Both the position numbers and the translations under genes were made by a program. A stretch of 64,000 nucleotides of DNA from positions 13,888,001 through 13,952,000 of the forward strand of contig NC_079515.1 in assembly GCF_000801105.2 (NCBI RefSeq), given 5' to 3'. The DNA is from Raphanus sativus (Eukaryota > Streptophyta > Magnoliopsida > Brassicales > Brassicaceae). Of the stretch, positions 10,570-20,777 are shown in pieces. The notes below the pieces were generated by a model. The model had not been told where the DNA came from, searched no databases, and worked only from the letters and a program-made list of their open reading frames with translations. Position 1 is the stretch's first letter. Every line of letters starts with the position of its first letter.

Positions 10570-12341
10570 TGTAAGACCCGAACCTGGATCCCAAGACCCA
10601 ACCAGTCCGCGGCCTTAACCTAATGGTCTAAGTGTAATTGGCCGGTTTATGTCCAAATATTTCTAAGTCATTTTCAAATGATCTGAGGTTCATATGCAAT
10701 CAGTATACAATGCGGAAGCTAAGATAAACATTCATTTTTATTAATATAAACCATGTGATCCATACAATGTAGTAAAATCAATCAGTTTGCACAATAGGCT
10801 ATCATAAGTTCAACTATCTAAACACACACATCACACATCCATCCTTGGCTTGAGTCTTCACAGCTCCTTGGCTTTCCCACGATCCTGACCAGATCCTGCA
10901 ATCATATAAATCCCATCAAATACACAATCAAACCGATATCCTAGCAACAAGTCTAGCAATGCATGGTTAGGTCACTTAGAACTAGTTTCTGTCCCAAATC
11001 TGACCCACTCGGATATGTCTCCAAAAACTAAATAAAAACCATGATAAATCATGATAATTCACAACTAAGAGGATGGTCAAGTCAGATTTCTCATAACAGG
11101 TCTTGATCATGCCGATCTCAACCTACAACAGCCCCTTTGGCCATAACTGACCACCTCTAAATCAGTGATATAAAATTATCCTCTCATCATGATAATTCAT
11201 GATAAATCCCTATTAAGAGATATATGAAGTCGGAATCCCCAAACCTCAACCGGAAGTAGGAGATCCAACCTTACCTGCCCAACCAAGGCCATGGAGAGAT
11301 TACTCTGATCTAACCATGTCTTGGCGGCCTGTCAATGAGTCTAAACTCACGGACAGCATCAGAATATATATAAGAAAATAGATAGATTGACATAGGAGGG
11401 AGAACGGATGCAACCAACATCACTTGGTCCATGCGGACCATCCATCCGGACCATGGATCATGGCGATGGTAAGTGGTTAGCATCACTAACCTTAGGAGTG
11501 GCCGACGATGGGTTCTGATCCTTCCCACTAGCCTTCTCGGTTCCTCTTGTATCCATCTTCACTCGGTTCCTTCCTGCAACTCTTCCTTGGTCGCCGGTCA
11601 AGAACAAATCACACCACACTCACACGGCCAAACAAGCAAACCGCCGGTCTCTTTCTCTCTTGGATTCTCTGGCAATTTTGGCAGAGTTTCCCCTCTTTTG
11701 TCTGATGAATAAATCGATGTCCAGAGCCCTCTATTTATAGAGGAAGGCTTTGCCAACTGCCTTTGGGCGAATGGGTGCAAAGATTGGCCGAATGGACACA
11801 TGTGGGAATCATCGCATCCCTTCGGTCCAACCGCCTCTCAACTGCTTCCCAACTGCTCCCCTACATCGATCATCACCAACTAGCACCTGACCAAGTGTCT
11901 GGCTGCACCACCAAGCACCCTTGGCCTCACCGGACCGCACCACCATCTAACCGGACCATAACCGCCCATGGTCCGGTCACACCATCTCAACTCCTAACAC
12001 TCCTCCAAGCTGAGATGATTTGACCACTAGTGTCCCCAGCTGAGTGAGCTAACACTCCAGCTACTGGAGCTGACCAGAACTCTTGTGAGCTACTGTGAGC
12101 TTCCACACACTTCACCCTAGCTGCCCGAGCTTGTTTCACACTCCGGCCAGCTGTCTAAACTCTTTTCCAGCTCTCTTAAGCTTGAACCTTCTTTGCCTTG
12201 GTTAAGTTTCAGCCTCCTGATACCCTTAACCCACTTCCTGGACCATGATACGCCTTGCCATAGGTCATTTGACCTGATTTGGTGCATCACCTCGCACCAT
12301 GGTCCATCCGGCGGATCCTATCTAGGATCGGGGACATGACA
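10570..12341 (-). repeat. Tekay LTR, high-coordinate copy (5' LTR)
   Basis: This 1772-bp direct repeat of 2276-4046 has TG...CA ends. The sequence on its high side (TGCCTCCCACTAAGCG) is the conserved 3' spacer of an Athila element, so the Tekay inserted into an older Athila copy. No matching target duplication can be checked, because the other outer end is deleted. Confidence 0.93.
11731..11740 (-). promoter_or_regulatory. TATA box of the Tekay 5' LTR
   Basis: CTATAAATAG on the minus strand, about 600 bp from the sense start of the LTR and upstream of gag. It is the likely promoter for the element transcript. Confidence 0.6.
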
Positions 12342-13640
12342 TGCCTCCCACTAAGCGATTATTTTTAATCATTAGCTTCACTTCTGGAAATCTGATTTAG
12401 TCTGGATGAGAAAGCGAACTTGCTCCAAAACAAGTTTCAATGTCTACTTTATGAAGCTTCATCACTCTTTTTGTAAAAGTGTCCATACACTCTTCTCCTT
12501 TGTTTATCACTCAGCAATAAGGAGTGCTCGAAGCTTTGCAAATGGCTGTCAGAAGCATCTGCTACGCACTCTGGATTTCCTGGAACCATCTAAGAAGTGA
12601 GGAATCAATGATAATCGAGGACCGCCCTTGGTCCTTTTCCTCTTCTTCCAATTCTTCCTCTTCTTTTTCCAAAATTATTTGATCTCGTGGTGGTGCCTCC
12701 ATCAAAACAATTTTGACACACTTCAAACTCCTTCCATTCTGATGCGCGATGGGTGTCGATCGACGATGACGTGGTAGTGTCAATCGATAATATCGGGTTG
12801 GTGTCGTTCGATACTTCCACTGATGGACTTTGGTCGACATATTTTTTTAATCTCAACCCTTTCTGAGAGGCTTTTGCATGTAAAGGATCATCAAGTACCC
12901 CAATGTAAGAACTCAAATGCACACTTCTATCAGGTGGAATAGGCAATTTAACTTCAGAAACAACATAGGGAACCACAATCTTCACAAGGTCATGTACCAT
13001 TTTCACTCTTTTGTGCAACCCACCAGCTTCTTCTGCCTAGATAAGTGGTCTCAAATGTTTGTGGACAGCAAGGTGTGATGACTTAGACTTGTATGCCCTT
13101 TCCTTAACTGGTTCCAGCTCAACTATGTATTATGGTAGTTCGTCGAACGATGGGTGTCGATCAATGCAATCAGGTGGATGACGATCGATGATGTAGAGTG
13201 AGTGTCGATCGATGCTATCTGGGGGCGATTGATTCTACCTTTTCGTGAACTCTCCAGATCTCTTCCCGAAATATGATGATCTTCATCAAGCTTTTTCTCC
13301 GAGTTCTCACCCAATTTTTTAGGTTGTGCTTCCTCCAACTTCTAGAATTCTTCTAGCTTCAAGAAATCTGACATGGTGATTTCTCTATCTACATCCAAGG
13401 CAAGATCATAGCTTTATACCTCGATGATCTTCAATGCCGATTTTGTAATGTCTTGAGGATAACTCGAACTTTCAGGGATTTCAAGATGTGTCAAGCGAGA
13501 ACAGTAGTCTATGTCGATCGATGATGAGGTCGTGGTGTTGATCGATGCTGAGGTCGTAGTGTTGATTGATGCTGAGGTCGTAGTTTTCATCGATGCTGAG
13601 GTCATTTCTATGCTCGGATCTCCAGATCCATGTTGTTCAT
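12342..13640 (-). pseudogene. Athila-derivative SID-repeat ORF fragment
   Basis: Minus-strand decayed coding DNA. The low edge holds the Athila 3' spacer tag (CCTCCCACTAAGCG on plus). Readable pieces include a segment around VHDLVKIVVPYVVSEVKLPIP at 13018-12900, ILSIDTTTSSSIDTHRASEW near 12780, and Ser-Ile-Asp/Asn repeats at 13605-13500 encoded by a 24-bp tandem unit. Several stops and shifts interrupt it. It belongs to the same protein family as 36069-38394 and 60189-64000. The Tekay insertion truncates it at 12341, and CACTA-derived sequence begins near 13650. Confidence 0.7.
13515..13610. repeat. 24-bp tandem repeat, about 4 copies
   Basis: Imperfect unit GATCGATGCTGAGGTCGTAG plus 4 more bases, encoding an 8-residue unit on the minus strand (ASINTTTS type). 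It is an expansion of the SID-coding motif of the surrounding Athila ORF. Confidence 0.7.
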
Positions 13641-13671
13641 CACTCTTATATTTTCTAGAAGGTCCGAAGAA

Positions 13672-14110
13672 GTTTATGCATCAAGTAGATTTTACACCGC
13701 TCACGCAGGAAAACAATAAGATGTTTTGTCCTTGTCGAAAATGCTATAATTCAAAATTGGTACCTTTTGAAAATGTATGGAAGCATTTAGTAAATAGAGG
13801 TTTTACGCCACATTACTATATTTGGATTCAACATAGAGAATGTTATAATTGTTGGAATGAATCTAGTAGTAGTAATAACAATTTTCAAGATGAACCGGTT
13901 GATCATTTGCATAATGAAAATACTTACCATCAGGAGGAGCAGATGGTAGATTATGATAGGATTCATGATATGGTAGCTGATGCATTTGTACCTGATGAAG
14001 TTGAAGAACCTAACATAGATGCAAACAAGTTTTATGAAATATTAGATGCTGCGAATCAGCCAATTTACAGTGGTTGTAGAGAAGATCTTTCTAAAATACT
14101 ATGTAAACAT
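13672..14110 (+). pseudogene. CACTA (En/Spm) transposase-associated domain fragment
   Basis: The plus-strand frame carries the Cys-rich transposase-associated domain of plant CACTA elements: MFCPCRKCYN, then VWKHLVNRGFTPHYYIW. An acidic linker (DMVADAFVPDEVEEPN) and ANQPIYSGCREDLSK follow. This is the usual N-terminal part preceding the TNP2-type transposase core, which is absent: homology stops near 14110. The enclosing open frame begins upstream in antisense Athila repeat, so its first 50 or so residues are chimeric. No CACTA termini were found. Confidence 0.75.
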
Positions 14111-14271
14111 TATATTTATATCAACAGAAACTACGTGACAAGCAAATTCTTTTTTAACATAAGATTTTCATTTAAATCCAAAATGAGAACATATTACAAA
14201 CAGGCCGGCGATTAACACAATCCCGGAAGACGGAGCCGGCGAACTACCACAGAGTTCCCAGACACGAAAGC

Positions 14272-14637
14272 TCACATAAGGGAGACATGATAAAAACTAA
14301 CCTTAAAGAACAACATAACAATAAACATTGAATGAAAACTAGAACCAAACATGAAACATAATTGCATGTAGTCTACAAGAGCTCCTTTGAGATAAGCAAG
14401 TGGATGACGCCAAGCTTGACCAATCCACCATAAAGAAAGTAATCCTATAGTGAATAGTCCAGACAAATTAAGAATTGCAGCTGCAGAGCGGTGACAAAGA
14501 ACTTCGCTAAGTTCCTGAATCGAACACCAGAAGAGGAAGTCGGAAACTCGCCGATATGAAGCCTCATGAAGCAGCAACGCGAGAGTACAGATCTCGATCA
14601 GATCTAAAGGTTGAAGAAAAGGAGCGACAAGATACAT
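14272..14637 (-). CDS. Hydrophobic ORF of unknown function inside the LTR element
   Basis: 121 codons from an ATG at 14637, first in the transcript after the retroelement leader. I do not recognise it. It has Leu-rich segments near residues 10-25 and 55-75 (LSGLFTIGLLSLWWIG) and a third near residues 95-115 (FHSMFIVMLFFKVSFYHVS), so it could encode a membrane protein with two or three spans. A captured host-gene exon is possible. No retroviral motif is present, and the sequence past 14272 is not clearly coding. Whether it is expressed is unknown. Confidence 0.35.
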   Translation of the reverse strand: MYLVAPFLQPLDLIEICTLALLLHEASYRRVSDFLFWCSIQELSEVLCHRSAAAILNLSGLFTIGLLSLWWIGQAWRHPLAYLKGALVDYMQLCFMFGSSFHSMFIVMLFFKVSFYHVSLM

Positions 14638-15087
14638 CTCCGGATACTACCGCTCGCAAGATCCCGAGCCAAGTAGAAGATCGAACCGAAGAAATAACAA
14701 AGTGAACTCGAGACTAAACATGCAAAGACAAATCAGTAAGATCTAGATCTCAAACAAGGACTGATTATAACATGCATAGACACCACGACTAACCCAAACC
14801 GATCGACAAACCTCTCAAACTCTCCGGTAAAGAAACAGACTAGGTTGAAAACCAGTCAACAAACCATTAGGTAAAAAAATAGAGAACAAGATATTAAGAT
14901 CTAACTGGGAAATCGATTAGAAACAAAACACAAACCCGACTCCGGCTCTAAGGAAGCTGCCGGAGTCGGATGAACGAAACTGATTTTATGAAGAAATCAA
15001 ATTAGGATTTTTCATAACATTCGAGCATATCTTATCTATCGCAAATTATAGATATAACAAGATCTAATTTCAGTATTCAACAAAAAT

Positions 15088-15100
15088 GCTCTGATACCAC
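15088..15100 (-). other. Primer binding site (tRNA-iMet)
   Basis: GTGGTATCAGAGC on the minus strand directly follows the LTR end (TTCCAACA), the standard arrangement in copia-type and related plant LTR elements. Confidence 0.85.
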
Positions 15101-15682
15101 TGTTGGAAATTCATATTGGAAATTCATACCAGTTTATAATGATTTATAAATCAATCTATAAATTCAGTTTGTCTAAAATCTCATGCTAATACTGAAATAA
15201 ATCTAGATCCTAGAGTTTCAAATATACTAGGTTATTCTACAGCGGAAAGATAAACAAATAGAATCGAAATTTCTAGCATTTCAAACGTCGTGCATCTACT
15301 GATATCCGCACACACAAACTAGATCAAACGGGATGTTAGTTCCGTCAAAGTAAACAAACATTTTGTCTCTGATAGCCTTAGGGTTTTAGTTGCATTGGTC
15401 GTCCACTTAATGAAAAGACAACGTGGTTAACCTAGTCCACTTAACCATGTATATATATTAACATGACAACGTACTTACCTAGTCCACTTAAGGGCTGATG
15501 GGCTAAAGCACATGCACATACACGATCATCTTTTCATTAAGACAATTATAACTATTATAATTATCACTTACTTTAGTATAATACATCTTATGTGTTATAT
15601 TAATCTCAAAATCATAATCATTTATCTAGTTTGCTTAGGTTAGGTGTGTGACCTTACAAATGATTTTAGAACATTCCCAATA
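15101..15682 (-). repeat. LTR of the non-autonomous element
   Basis: 582 bp from TGTTGGAAATTC to TTCCCAATA on the plus strand. The short inverted ends TGTTGG and CCAA[C/T]A mark it as an LTR with one mutated terminal base. A TATATATA stretch near 15450 is a possible core promoter. No partner LTR lies in the window. Confidence 0.7.
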
Positions 15683-15734
15683 ATGACGACCAAATCTCTG
15701 AAACTCGTCTCTGTATGCCTCCTCTCAACTCGTC

Positions 15735-15830
15735 GCCACCACCACCACCGCCACCACCACCGAGGTGCTTGTTACCACCACCGGGGTGCTTGTTACCACC
15801 ACCGAGGCGCTCATCACCACCACCAATTAC
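15735..15830. repeat. 21-bp minisatellite, about 3-4 copies
   Basis: Unit GAGGTGCTTGTTACCACCAC plus one base, following a CCACCACCG-rich stretch. It is open in several frames, giving His-rich or Thr-rich strings. The repeat, not selection on a protein, explains the open frames at 15644-16259. I see no gene here. Confidence 0.75.
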
Positions 15831-16021
15831 TTCGATTCCAGCGCACTCTTCACCACCACTAAGGTCACCTCGCTCTTTGTTTTTAGTCTGATTAGTGAAG
15901 CACGAGATCTGATCTGTCAAATGTCGGAAGCTTCTCAAATGTTACTCTTCACCACCACTAGTCACCTCGCACTCTATGTCTCTCATTCTATTTCTCTGTG
16001 TGGTCGAGTGGTCGGTTCCCC

Positions 16022-16160
16022 CGTTCCACTCAACGATCGTCGAGTAGTCCGACCATCGAACCACTCAACGATCGTCGAGTGGTCCGATCAAACGAGCCAC
16101 TCGATGATCGTCGAGTGGTCCGATCAAACGAGTCACTGGACGATCGTCGAGTGGTCTGTC
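16022..16160. repeat. 36-bp minisatellite with an internal palindrome, about 3.5 copies
   Basis: Each unit reads GATCGTCGAGTGGTCCGATC followed by AAACGAGCCACTC-type sequence. It contains an almost perfect 22-base palindrome, CCACTCGA...TCGAGTGG. Because the period is 36, both forward frames repeat every 12 residues (TIVEWSDQTSH type). No protein family is recognised. Confidence 0.8.
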
Positions 16161-16259
16161 TCGGAACATCGATCCAACCCGAAACCTTTGGGACAACACC
16201 AATTCATGCCTTCTCGTTTAAATCTTGATACAACCTCTCATGAACTACGACTATACTGA

Positions 16260-16980
16260 CCCTTGTTCAATCCTAAGCGCGGTTATCGTCAAAACCTTAC
16301 GATAAAAATTACGATAACTTGTTTAAAAAATTGAACAAACGTTATAAGTCCAAAAGACGGCCCAAAGAGGTCCCAAACGAGACTAAGAGCCCACTTACGA
16401 TTTTTTATTTAACCAAAGCCCGTCAGCATTACGAAAATCTATCTTTTATTCGGAAAAGAGGATAAATGATAACTTTCCGCAGATAAATATCAAGTTTCCG
16501 CAGATAAATATGAAGATCGAGAGAAATGGAATATTTCCCAAAGATGCTTAAGTCGGCCAAAGGGTACTTCGGGAAAGCTCAAACCGACCTTGAGAGGGGT
16601 ATATAAGGAGCACTAGGCGAGAGGCAGAAAGGAGAACCTTTTCAGAGCAAACTTAGCATTTAGAGTGTTTAGGCAATTTTTCGTTTTTGTTATTTCGAGC
16701 TGCGACTCAAATAGGTTTTGCAGTCTTAGGTTGTTAGAACTAGGAATCTCGCCGACATCTCTTGTGGCCAAGGTTTCTACCTTGTTGTAACGCTCAAACA
16801 CAGATTCAGAATAAGACTTCTTTTGCTCTTTTTTACAATTTCTTATTTTTATTGTCTTTCTCTCGTGTTCTGATTGCTTGGCGTGTGGTTTAGCAGAAAT
16901 CGGAGAGCTCTGGGAAATTAGGGTTTTCCTAACTTTTTTAATTTAAACGGAAATCGACGGTGTGAATTTCGGTTCCCACA
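16260..16980 (+). repeat. Candidate solo LTR with TATA box
   Basis: A gene-less stretch with LTR-like features. TATATAAG lies at 16600-16607, followed by a plausible leader. It ends GGTTCCCACA at 16980, whose inverse TGTGGGAACC is a typical LTR start. No clear primer site follows (TTGGTTAGCC only), and I could not fix the left edge. It may be a solo LTR or an LTR cut from its element. Confidence 0.4.
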
Positions 16981-17099
16981 TTGGTTAGCCTCTTTAACTG
17001 TTTCTGTTTGGCTCTGTCTTATGAATGGAAAATTTGATGTTTTAAGTATGTCCGATTCAATTTTTTTTCAGAGGTGGTGAATGATGGTTAAGAGGATTT

Positions 17100-17195
17100 C
17101 CACAAGGACCAGAATTTCATCTCAGCTACTTTGCTTCGCCATGTTGATGGTGATGGCGAGATAAACTATGAGGACAGTAGTACGCAAAGACGGAG
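17100..17195 (+). pseudogene. Calmodulin/CML fragment with internal deletion
   Basis: One frame reads KDQN-FISATLLRHV then DGDGEINYED. This matches the third EF-hand loop and following helix of plant calmodulin joined directly to the fourth EF-hand loop, with the intervening part missing and a Gly codon lost from the third loop. Flanking DNA has a stop just upstream (GGT TAA) and no further calmodulin sequence. It is a short relic, possibly carried by a transposon. The identification rests on the DxDGxGxIxYEE-type loop and its partner in the correct order. Confidence 0.65.
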
Positions 17196-17247
17196 CAATT
17201 TCTAAGATGGAGGTGATGGCAGCAGAGGAGGCGGTGCAAAAGAGTTA

Positions 17248-17508
17248 GAGCAGCTCCATCAGTTGAAACCTCTAAGAGTTTCTAAAACAAAAAAAAATAA
17301 TGTTATAATAATAGTTTAATTATGCATTAATTTTGTAAAATCAATTGAAACAGTAATATAGTGACATTTGTCACTTAATGTTCAGAACAGAGCCTTTAAT
17401 GTCCAAGTCAAGAACATTTCTATACTCTCTCACTAATATTAATTCTTTTTTTTTTCATTTTTTTTAAATACTAATAATTTTTTTAAGAGTTCATCAATGG
17501 AGCTGGTC
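17248..17508. mobile_element. PIF/Harbinger-type MITE
   Basis: 261 bp bounded by TTA at 17245-17247 and 17509-17511, the three-base target duplication of this superfamily. Terminal inverted repeats are GAGCAGCTCCATCAGTTGAA on the left and GACCAGCTCCATTGATGAAC (inverse of the right end). Subterminal CTCTAAGAG/CTCTTAAA also pair. AT-rich centre, no coding capacity. Confidence 0.75.
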
Positions 17509-17511
17509 TTA

Positions 17512-17955
17512 GGGTTATTTTTGTATTTTTTTAGATTTAGTAAACCAAAATTGTAAACCAGTTTACTTTTATAAACCGAAATCAGTTGTAAACCAAAGGT
17601 TTAATATAAACCGAAATCATTTGTAAACAAGTTTAATCTATATACCAAAATCAGTTGTAAACCAAAATTATTATTAAATCAGATTAAATCTCAAAATTAA
17701 TTATAATTAATAATTAATTTTAATTTTAATTTCCACGGCATTAAAATGTGTCATTATAAATTATATTGCAACATGAAGAAAATGCCATAGAAAATTATAA
17801 AATAGCATATGTCGCAGAAAAAATTCCTATAACACATAACTAATGCTATCATATATATATTAAGCAGAGCTCATGAAAAAACCCCTATGATAGGAGGGTG
17901 GTCTGCGGCAGACCTAGCATTTGTGAAAACGCTATGAAAACTTTATGGTAGCGTT
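17512..17955. other. AT-rich gene-less stretch with degenerate repeats
   Basis: Between 17540 and 17680 variants of AAACCGAAATCAGTTGTAAA recur about four times. Farther on, 17870-17955 has short inverted pieces (AACGCTATGAAAAC and GGTAGCGTTTTG) like transposon subterminal DNA. No gene is recognised. Confidence 0.4.
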
Positions 17956-17959
17956 TTGT

Positions 17960-19371
17960 GTGTGCTACCAATGCCGATATTTCTTGTTCCTAATTCTAAG
18001 ATGTATGTATCTAAAAAACCAGAAAAGAACAATAAGTAAACTAAAATAAAAATAAAGACCTAGAAAAAACCCTACATCTAGTCTAATGGTGATCAGATTC
18101 CCCGGAACGTTCTCAAATAATAGGTTTGTAGTAGGACTAGAGAATCGAACCCACATAGACTCAGTATTTCACACAGTTGACTATCGATTTCAAACTAAGC
18201 TGGAACAATAATAGAAAGCAAATAAATAAGTAGTAAAAAGATAGGGTTGTAAAGTATTATAAAAAGGGTTAGATCTAGGGATTTGTTGGACAAGAGATTC
18301 AAAATTACAATCAATTGATGCCAAGGGTTTAATTAGGTTCATTTCCAGAACTCGTTTGCAAAAAATAAGTTATCCACCTCTCGCTGCGATAAACTATTAG
18401 ATACCACCTAAATCTAATCAAATACCAACTCTCGCTACATATATTCAATGCATCAAACAAGTAATAAAACAGATCCGAATATGTTCAACTAAACCTTATA
18501 CCAACTCTCGTTGAGAATAAGTATTTATTATAGGAGGATTAAGTTCAGGTATCTGTTACACTCTTGCACTATTCCAACTATCCTATGATTCTAGGTTCTA
18601 GTAATCAGTCACAATCTCATGTTATTACAACTACTTTAGTAACTAGTATGATAGAAAATCCTGGTGTAGAATTTTATAAATAACCCTAGTAATCATATAT
18701 ACGATTATTAATTTGATATTAAGCTCATGAAATCTTTAAATCTACAAAGAAAACTACTCAGACATGAAAGCAGAACGACAAATCATAGACTGAATGAAAA
18801 TCATATATAAAACAAAAGGAGTTCCAGATCAAATCTTAAGGAATTCTAATCTATCTCTCCAAACCTAGTAGCCGTTAACAATGGCTTAGAAACATTATAT
18901 GGAGGGTCTAAAACACGTTATAGGCTCTTTTTAAATAAGAGAAACTTCTGAGAAAAAATTGTTATTCTTGGATTTTCACTACAACTCGTCGGGCCTGAAT
19001 TAGGGGAAGTGGATCGTAACCCTTTGAGTGTCGTTCGATACGACTTGACTCTCGACAGCCCCCTCTTCTCGCGTCAGACACACTATGTTTCAGTATACGA
19101 GCATGACTTTTGATCTAAGATCCTGACTGACCACAAACCGGTGGCACTGTAAATAAAACTCAAATCTATATCCTGTGTAAAAAAATAAGATCAATCTCAC
19201 CATATGTAATCCTTCTCAATTTGTGCAATTCTGCATCTGAATTAATTCTAGAATCTCTAAAGTTTCCCAAAACATACATAAACCTGAAAAGACTATAAAA
19301 CGACTCCAAATATATAATACTCTAAAAATGAATTATACCATGGTCAAAAGTGGTAAAACCATGGTATATCA
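17960..19371 (-). mobile_element. Athila 5' LTR with leader, minus strand, truncated
   Basis: On the minus strand an Athila LTR runs from TGATATACCATGG at 19371 to about 18090. A remnant of the primer site (CCGGGGAATCTGATC) is fused to the LTR end by a small deletion, and a leader follows that stops near 17960. The terminal CCATGG hairpin seen in the other Athila LTRs is present at 19336-19369. The rest of this element is missing. On the high side it abuts decayed Athila gag on the opposite strand, so it probably inserted into that older copy. Confidence 0.7.
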
Positions 19372-19534
19372 TGACACTAGATCTGAAGAATGAGAAACAT
19401 GATATCCATGTTCACTCAAGGACCCACTGCATGATTCAAGAGCTCATGGATCATATTCAGGTCATATCAGCAGGATTTTCTACACCATGGGTTCAACGAG
19501 GTGCATCTTCGAGGTTTTTCACTGGTTTATCAGA

Positions 19535-20235
19535 TGTCCCTTGACACAGCTAGCGAAGGGAATTTCAACACCATGAATCCATAAGAGGTTGTGAAACTTG
19601 TTGAGAACTTTACATCTAACAATGTTACCAAGAACACTGACTACGAGAAAAAGAACTCTGCTGATAGCTTGGATAAGAGTCAGATGGCTGAATGGAATGC
19701 AAAGCAGGGCACAGTTCACAATCTTCTCAAGAAATAGGTTAGCTTCACATAAGTTGTAGAGGCTGCTAAGACTACCAAGCAGAAAGAAGAAGAGGAAGAT
19801 GTGAATTTTGTTAATGGAACTAGTTTTCAAAATCAAAAGTTTGGAAATAAACAAGGAAACAAGAAATTCAATGGTGCATGCCCGAGAAGTAACTACATGA
19901 ACAACCAAACCTCGTAGTACCAAAAGCCCTTCACCAAAAGTTGTGGAGCTTCTTCTTATCAAACTCTTGATGCAGCAACTTATGAAAGCAAATTGGAGTC
20001 TATGATTGAATAATATTTCATTAAGAAACTGGATGATGGGTGCATTGAGCTAAACAACAAATTTGAGGCTATAAACACCCATGTGAAGAATTTTGAAACT
20101 CAGGTTGTCAAAATCAATGAAGCCGTGAAGAAGCAAGAAGCATTGGTGAAAGGAAAAGGCGAAGCTGGGCAAAGGCACCACAAAAATCCATCGTTAAGGA
20201 TGATTTTTGGCAAGTGGTGAAGCATGAGAAGCTTG
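19535..20235 (+). pseudogene. Athila gag remnant
   Basis: Long readable stretches in one frame, with stops: EGNFNTMNPEEVVKLVENF, an adjacent Lys/Asp-rich stretch, EEDVNFVNGTSFQNQKFG, then GASSYQTLDAATYESKLES and KKLDDGCIELNNKFEAINTH. Asn/Gly-rich spacing and the absence of zinc knuckles are typical of Athila Gag C-termini. At least four in-frame stops (CTCAAGAAATAG, CCTCGTAG, GAATAA and others) show decay. Confidence 0.7.
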
Positions 20236-20447
20236 GATAGGGTGACTTTGAGGTTAAAAGTTCTATGTCATTTGGAAATACTCACTGGTGTCGAGCGACA
20301 CCCCTTGAAGATTCTGAGAGATCTTGACAGGCAACAAGTGTTGATAAACCCCCTTATGAAACCCTGCAAGTGTCGATCGACACTCCATGAACATTGATCA
20401 ACACCAGACAAACTATGGTCGATGTCTCCATAGTATGATCTACCAGA

Positions 20448-20771
20448 ATGGACATCCACATAGAATGGAAAACCACATTTCTGCTTGGAAGAGTTTTCAT
20501 GGCTACAATAGAAGCATTTTGCAATATGCAGACAAATAAATTGTGTCTGACGTTCGTCAATAAGAACGTTTTATATGACCATATTCATGTGTTTAGAATG
20601 AGAGAGACCACATCCTACGTTGAGGTTGGTGATGATCCAAGATTTGTAGCTGATATTGGTGTTGATTCAGATCGAGATAGTACAGACACAAAAGCAGTGT
20701 CGATCGACACTACACAAATTTCAGAGCAAATGGCGGCTTCAGCGTTTGATTTTGCTACTTCTTCAAGGTGA
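20448..20771 (+). pseudogene. Protease C-terminus and SID-type linker of an Athila derivative
   Basis: The open frame reads LLGRVFMATIEAFCNMQTNK, the end of a retropepsin domain, then an acidic linker with DRDSTDTKAVSIDTTQIS, in which TCGATCGACAC encodes SID. It is the same block as 61100-61350. The active-site half upstream is too decayed to read. A TGA at 20769 ends the frame. It is part of the polyprotein, not an independent gene. Confidence 0.6.
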
Positions 20772-20777
20772 ATTCCT

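Larger units (their letters stand above)
1450..12341 (-). mobile_element. Tekay-type chromovirus (Ty3/gypsy) in tandem LTR-internal-LTR-partial internal form
   Basis: Read on the minus strand, the order is 5' LTR (12341-10570), tRNA-iMet primer site, gag, protease, RT, RNase H, integrase with a chromodomain-like tail, polypurine tract, LTR (4046-2276), then a second primer site and about 690 bp of gag before an abrupt end near 1469. There is no third LTR, so this is one full element sharing an LTR with a truncated neighbour, as expected after unequal recombination followed by deletion. The two LTRs differ at only about 15 of 1771 positions by eye, indicating recent activity. Frameshifts in gag and pol plus a MULE insertion make this copy non-functional. 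Confidence 0.9.
14220..15682 (-). mobile_element. Non-autonomous LTR retroelement, 5' half
   Basis: A minus-strand LTR (15682-15101) is followed at once by a tRNA-iMet primer site, a leader of about 450 bp, and an ORF at 14637-14272. No gag, RT or integrase is recognisable, and no second LTR is present. The low end meets CACTA-derived DNA near 14220. It could be a truncated copia-like element or a LARD/TRIM-type derivative that acquired foreign sequence. Confidence 0.6.

Noticed and set aside
15644..16259. His-rich and Thr-rich open frames
   Set aside because: Explained by minisatellites with periods divisible by three; no domain or splice structure supports a gene.
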